Assembly: GCF_035083965.1 (NCBI RefSeq)
Contig: NC_089722.1
Span: 40,752,197-40,816,196, forward strand
Source of the DNA: Branchiostoma lanceolatum
Lineage: Eukaryota; Chordata; Leptocardii; Amphioxiformes; Branchiostomatidae
Reading direction: 5' to 3'
Length of the DNA stretch: 64,000 bases
The notes below the pieces were generated by a model. That model was not told the DNA's origin, searched no databases, and was given only the letters and a program-made list of their open reading frames with translations. The first letter of the stretch is position 1; the number at the start of each line of letters is the position of its first letter. The translations under genes were made by a program, and so were the position numbers. Below are positions 23,659 through 34,800 of this stretch, in pieces.

Positions 23659-23908
23659 ACCCTGGGCGCCAGACTAGTACCGGGTCGCTAGCGATTTCCT
23701 ACGGTGGCCAAAGGACAGTCAGCCCGCCCGGTCTTAATCAACGCTCCGGGGAGTTGATCCCGTGGGAGTGACCCGGCTAGAAATCCCCCGGTGCGCTAAC
23801 TAGGGTTCTGCGGGCTGGGGTCTCTGTGCCGCCGAAGGAACTGACTACAAGGTACCGGCTAAAGGGAACCGGCCAAAAGGCCCGATAAACAGTCTGGAAC
23901 CCAGGGTA
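23659..23908. mobile_element. Non-autonomous DNA transposon, ACCCTGGG...CCAGAC ends, copy 1
   Basis: The 17-base ends TACCCTGGGNNCCAGAC are inverted. GGAGGGATTT (10 bases) lies directly on both sides as a target duplication. The 250-base interior is GC-rich and non-coding. The same element lies in the opposite orientation at 39109-39389. An 8-10 bp duplication points to hAT or Mutator-type transposition. Confidence 0.8.
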
Positions 23909-24241
23909 GGAGGGATTTGGAAAACACCATTGTGTAGAAAGCTGGTCTAAAATGTTAGCCTGGAGTCCCGTCTTATTATCTTCTGTCTGCTAGCTTGGGT
24001 AGCGGACTAAAGCTAATAAGGATGGACTCCGATCCAGGATACTAAAATGTGTGGCCAGAGACTTGCTCCTGTGTCACTGTGTAGCATTGCGATGTAGGGA
24101 AGTTAAGACATGATTTGGCAATGTCAACTAACGTTACGTGTGGTGCCACTCAACAGTCGCCATTTTTGGGTGCTGCGGTACCACGCCTAGTTGACACGAA
24201 AACCATGTCGAACGAACCTAACTCAGAAACGTTAGACAACC

Positions 24242-24437
24242 TAATGCTAGGGTCACATTTCCAATCAGGGGCCCTTTTGGGAACGAAAAGTATGATATAA
24301 AAGACAACAAAAGCACAAAACGTACTCTAGATTATTCAAGAGCATAGCTTGTGCAAATCTATTGACACACACTTTGATTCTTCGTTTCCGCAAACAGCCC
24401 GGCCGGGCCCCGGTTAGGAAATGTGACCCTAGCATAA
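24242..24437. mobile_element. MITE with TAATGC...GGTCACATTTCC ends, copy 2
   Basis: Ends TAATGCTAGGGTCACATTTC and AAATGTGACCCTAGCATAA are inverted. The interior TATGATATAAAAGACAACAA matches the copy at 16834-17046. It lies just downstream of CYP-A. Confidence 0.8.
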
Positions 24438-24568
24438 GACGGCTCCAATTAAGATTCTTTACCAATTTTGTACCAAATGGTGTTGAACAAAATTCAACCC
24501 GTTTTAAAATCATCTCAGCACCGCGCCGTGCCTTAACTGACTACTCATCAGTTTAGTAGATGTTATCT

Positions 24569-27500
24569 TTAAGCTCTTTCACAGAAGACGAAGCTTTCCC
24601 TGTCCGGAGCTTGTATCATTCTGTTCTCTTGTTTCATGTCTTCTCCCGTCCATCCAACTTTGAAGTTCTGGACAATCTGCATAAAAATATCATCACCATC
24701 AACTTATACAATATTGATTGGTTAGTAGCCGGCAGAACTAAAACGGTGATACATTTTCTGACGCTATACTTAAGATATGGTAGAATAAGATTTAAAAATA
24801 AGGGAAAGAAAAGAAATAAAAGGAAGGAAAAGACAAAATACACGTTATACACATACACGTTCACATCAGACGCTCAAGCTCTGATTTCATTCCCAACGAA
24901 ACAGTCCGTTGCAGAACGAACCAACTGCCGGTTAGCTGTAAAATCACCTACTCAGGACGCCATCAAACTGATTTTATCGGAACCCAACCCGTCATGGAAG
25001 CGACCTAGAGGTCGCCCTAGAGGAAGATAGGAAGACCAGATCTTCAACACGCTCCAGGAGATGGGGATCACCAGAACCCACCGGAGGGTCCATGCTGAGA
25101 GCAGACCAGCCTGGCGAGCCCTATGCATGTCTGCAGCCGCCATGCATTAGACACTGATGCCTGCGAACGATTAATTGATTGCTCAAGCTCGTGTCATTAA
25201 AAGAACCTACCCTGATCAATCCAAGATGCAGCTCTTGTTCTGCAAAACGACGGCCTGTGGAAGGAATCAAGAAGGACAAGATAAATACGATATTCAGTAA
25301 AACAATATCACTGAAATCTACTCAAGTGCACTTAGTTAATACATAACAAGATTCCGGGACAGTCCTGTATAAATTCCAGAAAAATTTCACTAAAATTCAG
25401 GAAAACTTTAGGGAAAGTCCAGGAAAATCCGTACCGATGCACATCCTCGGTCCGTAGCCGAACGGCAGGAGGGTGAACGGTTGGACGCCGCTCGACTCGT
25501 CATCACGGAGCCATCTTTCCGGTTTGAAGACTTCCGGTTCCGGATAGTATTCCGGAAGAGAGCTGATGACGTCATAAGCCATTAAGATAATCGTCTGAAG
25601 AAAGGTATATAGTACAGCATCGATGAACAAGACATTTTGTTTAGAATGCCAAAAATTTTTGTTGTTGGTGAATTTGTAGCTTATAACGTTAGTACTGTAA
25701 TTGCAGAAATTATCGCGGTGGTTTTATGTTCACCGCGAACGTAAAACCACCGCGAACATATTTTTTTAATACAGTAGCAGTATGTGACTAAAGCGCCGCC
25801 GCGACAACACTCCATTTCCGCCTTGACATGAAGTAGAAACAAACGAGTACTACCTGCAAGCGTGTGACATTGATGATAATGTCCTTGATTTCGAATTCTG
25901 ACACTAACCAATGGATTATGTCAATTAGTCCACGTGACCTACACCATTGGCAATATGAATGAAAGAATGTCATCGTAGAAAGAGGTGGCCGGAAGTTGTT
26001 TTTTGTATGTACCGTTTTCCTTGTTGTGTCAAAATACAGTTCGGTTACAAACACCATTAGTATATTGCGTACCAAAACAGATGATATTTCACTTTGATAA
26101 AGCATTTTACATTGAGAACGATGGTCAGAATTTACTTCTTTCAAAGTGACAGACACATTTCACATATTACATCTCTAGATTATTGATGTAGTTTAATGCT
26201 TCATCAGACTGACATACCTTCGCAGGGACGACATACCCCGACAACACGATGTCTCGGTCCAGACTTCTAGTGTTGCTGGCAACAGTTGGATAAACCCTGA
26301 AAAAAATTCGAGACGAAACAAGGATTAAGGTGAATATACGGAAGCTAAGGAAGCTTGATTAATCGGACTAAGTGGAGAGGATTGAAGAAAGACTGATTGC
26401 GGCTGCAGGATGTTCCAACAACAGCAGCAGAAAACAGTGAACTAGTACTACTATATGTTCAGTTGCATCTAAATGTATCGACGTTTTCGCATAGTGATTT
26501 GTGTGTTTCACATAAAATTCAAAGGAATTTCACAAACTTCGTGCGAATGCTTACTAAAAGGCACCCTGTAGAAGGCCATTCAATGCAACGGGTTACGTGT
26601 GAGTAAGCCCTGAACAACGCATCTCATCACCCGAACTACAGACGAGAAACATCACTGTGAGTGAGGACTAAACAGGGTATCTCACTGGATTCGCGGCACG
26701 TTAGCGACCTCACTGCGACCTAACTAGACCCTTCATTTTATATTGTACTTTGAATAGAATAGAAGACGAATGTCATTTTGTGGTAGAATGTGGATTATAT
26801 ACCAAAGAAAGAAATGAACTGTATAAGCTTGTAGAAAACCTATTTCCCTACTTCACACATTTAAGTACTGTACAAAAATTCATATTCCTAATGCGACTAG
26901 ACAAACCTCCCATTGAAAAACACGTCTGTTCTTTTATATCTACTATAACCGAAAAGCGAGGAGAAGTAGAATTTATCTAATGATAGTCATATTCTTTTAT
27001 ATCCGTTAACTGTACTTTTTTGTTGTTGTTGTGACCCGTACTTAGCCAAGTGTGGCAGAATTGTGCAATAAAGGTCTTCATTCATTATAATGGAAATATC
27101 ATGCAAACAATCACAAGTATGACCAAAAAGACAACAAAACATACGAAGCATAAAAAGAATCGTTTTTTTTTTATCGATGGAATTCGCTGAGCCCTCTATC
27201 AAACGGCTCGCGGTTGCAGCGAGGTCATCAACCTCTGGTGCAGGTCTTCTGAGACATTTGCTTAATCGATTTTTGGCGATTTTGTTGTTGTTATCAAACA
27301 AACAAAATTCCCAAAAAATCGATATTTCAAAATATCCGCGTTGACACGCGTCATTCTTTAAGTATTATTATCATGTACATTCCTGCAAAGTTATATTGAT
27401 GAACATCGAAGCACAAGCCAAGGAGAGCGTTTTTTCTAAAAAACGGGCGTGGCCTTATAAATCTTGATGACGTAATCATGACATCATACTAATTTGCAAA

Positions 27501-30500
27501 CATTATCAACTTGCTATAAGATGCTACCTGAAAAAAATTAAGGTTGAGGAAGGTTTATAAGGCTTAAGAAAGGTTTTTTTCAAAAACACCCCAAAATTCC
27601 TCAGCCACCCTTTAACAATACCTTAACTTACCCGTTACGAGAAGCAAGAGTTGCGTATGTGTACCTGTGCGTTTCCTTCACCACGGCTCGAAGGTAGTGC
27701 ATCTTGTTCAGCATCTTATCGTCTACGGGCTGTCCGGCTGGAACCACCTCCATGATCTCTTGGTAAAGTTTCTCCTGAGCTTCGGGATTTTTTGCCAGGG
27801 AGAAGAGGTTGAACATCAAGGTGTTCCCTGTCTGAAATAGATTAAATAAATAAACAGAGGGATGAATGAATGAATGAATGAATGAAGAGAGATAGATAAA
27901 GAAAATAGTTCAACATCTGAAAAAAACACGAGCTTTTGGCAGGTGATCAGTAGTTACAAGACTTTGATTTTGGAACATAGCAGTAAACTATAAAACTTTC
28001 CATCGATATCTACCATAACTTAAATCATTCTGATGATGTTGTCGCTGGCGAGCGACAAAAACGTAATTTACCCACCAGGGCCCCTGTTTGCAAATGTAAC
28101 CAAGGCATAAGATATGTCGTAAGATGTGTCAAAATAGAGATCGCGTCATCGCGATCTGTCAGAATCGCCTTTAGCAATCGCGTGTTGCAGAGCGTTCGGC
28201 TTAGAACCAGGTGGTCCCGGGTTCGAATCCTGTCGTCATGTCACCGATATTGTGCCCTTGGCAATTTGGAAGGGCACGAATTTCCCCCAGGTGTGAATGG
28301 GTACCTGACTTGGCCGAATAGCAGCCGCCCAGACTCTTGCGACAGTTCCACAAAATGCAAGTGTGGAGCAAATATGCATCTGTAGCCCGTGTGTATCATG
28401 TGATTGCAGATCTGCAACAATTGGGACTACAAAGCCTTCCATTGTACGAATAATTTCTGACCAATAAACACCCCGACCAATCGAACCACGTGAATCGCAT
28501 TGAAACTCAGATTCGTATCAGCCATTTCCCGACAAATCACGTTCTAACTTGCGTTAACGACTACATCTGACGAAACAAACTCTCCAGTGAGATGGTGGAA
28601 GGTGTCAGCTTTCAAAAGACGTTTTCAGATTGACAATTTTGGCACTTTGGAAGTGATTGAATCCATCCGCGATTTACCTTCTAGTTTATACTTACTACTT
28701 TTCTCTAAACGTTAAATCGCGGGCGGATTCAATCACTTCCAAAGTGCCAAAATTGTCAATCTGAAAACGTCTTTTGGAAGCTGACACCTTCCACCATCTC
28801 ACTGGCGAGTTTGTTATGTCAGATGTAGTCGTTAACGCAGGTTAGAAAGCGATTTGTCGGGTCATGGCTGATACGAATCTGAGTTTCAATGCGATTCACG
28901 TGGTTCGATTGGCCGGGGTGATAAAAAAGACCAGGCACTCTGTCGACAGGGGTGGCGCTAAGAATCTCTGTGTACAGAAACTCGCGATCTCTACCATTAT
29001 ATATATACCGTGTCTATTGCGCCAGCCAAGAGCCCCACGGCCATGCCCATGGCCTCCTCGAACGTGACGTCTTTCCTGGATAGGAGGCTCAGCATGAAGT
29101 CCGTGTCCGACGCGGCGGGCTTCCCGTCTTCTGGCTTGCATGTGTCAGCCAGTTTTTCCTTCAGCAGCTTGTTAGCAACTCTGAGGTTTGACGCCAATTC
29201 AAATAAATGGAAACAAGGGTGAATGAAGTTGTAGTGAATGTTGTATGAACTTTCATTTCACAATGTTTATGAAGGCTCCAGCAAATAAACAACCACAAAA
29301 TTTACCTCCTGGTTTTGAGGGGTTGGCTACCGCTTAAGCCTAAGTAGTGGAAGGCTTGCTGAAATCGTGATTTAGTCACTACGTATAGAATACAACACGG
29401 TACGTAAACATGCCGTACTGACCAAGAGTGATACACCGTGTCGTATTTACGTCATTATGTCATACCCACCCGAAAAATGCACACATTTCAATGCGGAATG
29501 CACCAAATTGAAGGTGAGAAAATATACATCAATTCCAACGTCCGAATTTTCAAAATTTCGACAGCCACCCTCGGCCGCGGTGCAAGTTTTTGTTGTTGTT
29601 CTTTCTATGCATAGCCCCAGTCCTCAGCTTAGCAGCTGGGCTGTCAGTTATTACTTGACAGGACGCTGTCGTACAGCACTGATGTGGGCGTTATTGGGTT
29701 CGCCGAATGCTACCTGACGGGACTGAATCACAAGGGTCTGGAGGCTGCCATTTTGGCGCCATGGTGACCTCAATACGACAATAGACAGGTGCGGCCTTTG
29801 AATAGTGAACTGTATGATTTTGAACCACTCACACCGGGAAGAACTCCTACTCTTTTCGATAAGTGTGGTGGGATCTTTAACGTGCTCGAGGTGTGGCTCT
29901 CCTAAAACACGGGACCTCCACTTAACGTCCTATCCGAGGGACGTCCCTAACCGAGGCTAGGTACTCATTTACACTTGAGTGAAGTGAGGAAAGTTGTGTA
30001 AAGTGCCTTTCCCAAGGGCACAGCATCGGGGCATATCGGTGGGTTCGAATCCGCAACCTCTCGATTGTGGGCGAAACACCTTACCGATTGCGCCATACGA
30101 TGCCACATAACAAGTGAAGCGAGTTCGAATCAGTCGATGAAAGTCAGGGCAATACGACTTCCACGCCAGGGCAATACCGTGAATATAGGGCCCTTTCACA
30201 CTTTTGCGGATATGCAAGTCCGCATGAGTTGCGTATTAACATGTTTTTGGTTTAGGTTGACTTTGCAGCCGAAGAAGTCATTTCTTTAGTGTGATAACTA
30301 GACTGCTCAACGGTGGGTCAAAGTAGTAAAAAACTTCCTCCCCGCAAAATGTACTTAAACCAAAAAATGTTACTGCGCAACTCATGCGGACTTGACAGCC
30401 TCCCCCCCCCAAAAAAAAATATATTAACGGTTCTGAGTGGAAAATGTGCTAGATTTTGGCACATCGGCACCCAAATCCGTAGTGTGTTTTTGGCACACAG

Positions 30501-31771
30501 TTTGAAAGGTTAGCCGAATAGGCTCGGTGGGCGTCACTCCACCGTCCGGGAAGGTAGTGTAAAGTGCCTTTCCCAAGGGCACAACGCCGGAGCATGGTGA
30601 GTATCGAACTCGGGACCTATTGACTCCGAGTTCAACGCTCTAACCGTTACGCCACGCCAACGTCACAAGTATGACATAAAGGCTAATACTTACAATCGGA
30701 ACTGGTCAATGGCCTTCTCAAACTTCCTCCACGTCGGTGTTCTGATGTACTTGTACAGACCGACTGCGGACTGCTCCAGCTTGACCAGTGACCTGAAGAA
30801 GTCGCTGACCCCGTCAATCATCATCTGTGCGTCGGAACCCGGTTCAAGGTCATCCAAGGTCAGACAGCCGAGCCGCTTGTCCAGCACAACCACGCTGATC
30901 GCTGAAATAGGTCGGCGAAATGTAAATTTAGATTTAAGAAAAAAAAAAAACTAGAGACAACATTTGCAAGCAAACGCAAGATATTTCACCCCATCTCCCT
31001 CCCATGCAAAACTGGACTCTTCTAAAACCATCTCTGTGCAAAAAAAGGAGCATTCCAAAATAGCTTATGTCCAAAATTGTAATTATTGAAAATCCATTCC
31101 AGCCCGAGTTGTCTCGATTCGACCACATATACAAGAATGCAAAGAAGAACTCTTCTAAAGGAACCCCCATGCATAATGACTCATTCTAAAAACACCTCCT
31201 TGTGCGAATATAATACAAGCTTCCAGATACCAAATTTCAGGTTCGTTGGTTTAGATACTGCAGGCAAAAATGTAAATCTTTGGTCTACAACTGTTCCAAA
31301 TAGCGCAAAATGAATCATGTTGAAGCAATGAATGGCAAAAGTGGCTATACGTCCACACCCCGGTACTAAATTTCCTTACCTTTGGCATTGAGTGAAATAT
31401 GAAAATGATCTAATCAAAGAGTTGAAATACCCCAAAAGGTCGGTACGAAACGTGCCAAGAAGAACTACCTAGTTCATAAGGTAGTTCTTCTTGGCAAAAA
31501 CGTTCTTTTCATACTCACACTCGAGCGCCCATCTGTACACGTAGTTGGTGAAGTTGTGAACTTGACCTCCGCTCTCTTCCTTCTCTGCCAGAGCCCTGAT
31601 GACGTCAACCAGGTCCCTACAGACGTCATCCTGCAGAGAGGCGTACGCACCGACAGTCTTGGGCCGCATCATGTCCTTCTGGACCGAGCTGCGCACACGA
31701 TACCAATCTTTTCCGGTTCTGATGAATAGATAAAGAAGGAAAGAAAACCTGAGTTTGTTATCATTTCTAAA

Positions 31772-31850
<79 letters not shown>

Positions 31851-34800
31851 AAGTCTGGATCTAAGTTTTTTCTATATATAATAGTTCTTGCCAGGATTTT
31901 TTACACTCCCCTCTCTCCTATTCTCCAAGCAGAGGTTTCGATTTGGGGAATAGTTGTGGTCGAAAAAGGGGAGAGTGTAAAAAAATCCTGGCCAAAACCT
32001 TTCCCCCCGATCGAAACCTCTGCTTGGAGAATAGATCTAAGGCACATTATTTTAGCTTGTCGAAACAATCGGTAACGATGATGAGTCACGATAATACCAT
32101 GATCACACCAAAAACACACAAACACACTCAGAGTCAATTTGTGTGTGTGTGTCTGTGTGTGTGTGTGTGCGTGCGTGTGTGTGTGCGCGTCTGTGTTTCT
32201 GTGTGTGCGTGTGTGTGTGTGTGCGCGCGTGTGTGTGCGTGCGCGCGTATGTGTGTGTGTACGTGTGTGTGTCTGTGTGTGTCTGTGTGTGTGTGTGTGT
32301 GCGTGTGTGTGTTTGTCTGTGTGTGTGTGTGTGTCTGTGAGTGCGTGTGTGTGCGTTTGAGCGTACGTGTTTGCACAAGGGTCCTTCTACCAGTACGTAC
32401 TGGTTTGCTAGTGTACATGGCGCATCCTTCAGTTCCACGTAAGTTCTGATGCTGTTGAACTGAACTGGCTCCGGATATCTCCCCTCGTTGCGGAACACCT
32501 TCTCGATATCCTTGGGATCGCTGATGACCACCAAGTCCATGGGACCGAGCTTCTCCCGGTAGATGCTCCCGTAGGTCTTCGTTCTCTCCCTGAATGACTC
32601 CAGGAATTTTGTCTTCAACGGAAATCGACCTGACAGGAATAATATTCATGCGATCAGTATCTTAGCAAGTAGATTCAAAGTCCTGTAAGGTTTTCATTGT
32701 GAACAGAGGGATTTAGAAAACCACACGATGTATTCTGTATCCGCTGAGGCATTACGACTCGTCACAGGGACTGAGGGTGATGAGGAATACACTATATTGT
32801 ATTTAATTCATGTCATACCACCCCCCCCCACCCCAAAAAAAACACATCTCAAAGCGAATTGCGCCAAAAGTTGAGAGAGTCTTGTGTGCTTTAGGTTAAC
32901 AAAAAATATGTAGCAACATCAATTCCAACCTCCGAATCCGGTATTTGAATTTTCGACGGCGGCGCAACTCTAATGAATTCGATGGAGGTCCGTGTGATAA
33001 AAGTAGAACTCTGTACGATAAACGAATGTTCTTGCCCTGTCCAGAACACCTATATCTAACTCTTTTGCGGCCTGACTATGACATCATCTTTTTATGTCAT
33101 ACCTGGGTCGAAAAAACGTTCGATACGGGTGTGCCGCAACATGTGATCATTTATATTATGTCATGCCTGGGCCTGATACGGGTGTTCCGGACCGTGTGAT
33201 AAATATCCGGATCACATAGGGTTCGGAAGTGTTATCACACAGGCTTCCATAGAATATTTCGAACGCATTTCGAGCGCGCGCCGGTTGTGCGGCCGTCGGA
33301 AATTCGAATACCGGATTCGGAGATTGGAATCAATGTTGCTACAGTTTCTTGTTCGAGGACACAAAACTCCCTCAACTTCTGGCGCATTTTGCATTGAAAT
33401 GTGTTTTCTCGGGTGGGTATGACCAAGGTATGACATAAATAGGCCTACGGCCGTCGGGCGATCCGACCCGCGGTCGGGCTGGGACCTCGGGTGATACGGA
33501 ATGCCCCGTGTTGTATTACATATATACCACACGGGGTTTTACTTTTATCATATGGGCCTCCATAGAATATCTAGAATGCATTTCGAGCGCACCGAGTGCG
33601 CCGCTGTCGAAAATTCGAATACTGGATTCGGTCGTTCGAATTGCGGCTGTTACAATTCTTTGTTCGAGGACACCTACTTTTTTCAACTTATGGTGCATTT
33701 CGCATGGAATTGCGTGTTTTCTAGGGTGGACAGGACATAAATAGGATATGTATTATATTTCGCATCACCCTCTGTCCAAGCCCTCCCGCGGGTCGCAACG
33801 CCCTCAGACCATTGGCCGTCGAGTGATACGACCCGCGGTCGGGCAGGCACCTCGGGTGATACGGTATACATCGTGTTGTATTCTATATTATGTCATACCT
33901 GGTTAGTGAAAACGTTCGATACGGGTGTTCTGGACCGTGTGATAATTTTCCGTATCACACAGGGCTCTAAGTTGTATCACATGGGCTTCCATAGAATATT
34001 TAGAATGCATTTCGAGCGCGCCGGTTGCGCCGCCGTCGAAAATTCGAATACTGGATTCGGGAGTTATAATCAATGTTGTTATAGTTTTTTTGTTCGAGGA
34101 CACAAAACTCCCCCAACTTCTGGTGCATTCCGCATGGATATGTGTGTTTTCTCGGGTGAATATGACATAGATAGAATATGTCACCCCGCGGTCGGGTGAT
34201 ACGGAATACCCCGTGTTGTATTCTATATTGATCAAAGGATTTACAAAACTCTGATACAAAACAAGTGAAAGGTGCCAAACATCTGCTTGGAGATCTGAGC
34301 TCCACCGGACCCTGATCGGGTGCCCCTGATTGGGTGAACTGAAGAGGGTGCCATGTGCCGGACATTCTTCTACTAACTTGAAATGAGGCCAAATGTTACA
34401 AACCAAACAACGCATGACATACATACGTGACAACCAAAGTCCATGAGTTATCCCGCGGGCCTGAACAGAACCCTGTGGATCAATAAACCAAGGACGGGAC
34501 ATTTACTTCGACCTGTTCTGAAAAGCATAAAAAAGCTTAACCGTCAGTCGCCATTATTGAAAACCTGGCGAGGGTGGTCATTCTTGTCCGTCAAGCGCTG
34601 ATTTTGGCGGAGGTGTTCGAAATAGAACTGGGGGTATGGCTTCAGGATTGGTCTAATCTAAACGCTGAACGCCGCCATTTTGTCGCCTTTATCTGCGTCC
34701 TTGACCTAATAGCACACCGTTAAATCGTGGCTCTGTGTCAGACAATCAACAAACCTTTTCTAGCATCATTCAAAAATCAGCCCACTTTACTTTTCAAATA

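Larger units (their letters stand above)
22682..24568. other. Spacer between sulfotransferase and CYP-A 3' ends
   Basis: The sulfotransferase and CYP-A genes converge here. 22890-23420 resembles DNA downstream of CYP-B (40180-40560) and CYP-C (48390-49330), sharing TTTCTCTGAAATGATTCAAA-like blocks. This places the left edge of the P450 duplication unit near 22.9 kb. The spacer is lengthened by an inserted element at 23659-23908 and a MITE at 24242-24437. Confidence 0.6.

Noticed and set aside
28165-28235. tRNA gene candidate
   Set aside because: It has an internal B box but no convincing acceptor or anticodon stem, and it continues into the shared SINE body. The same holds for the other tRNA-like heads at 30085, 30620, 41765 and 45705.
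31669-31851. Glu-Arg repeat protein
   Set aside because: It is the (CT)n microsatellite read on the minus strand.
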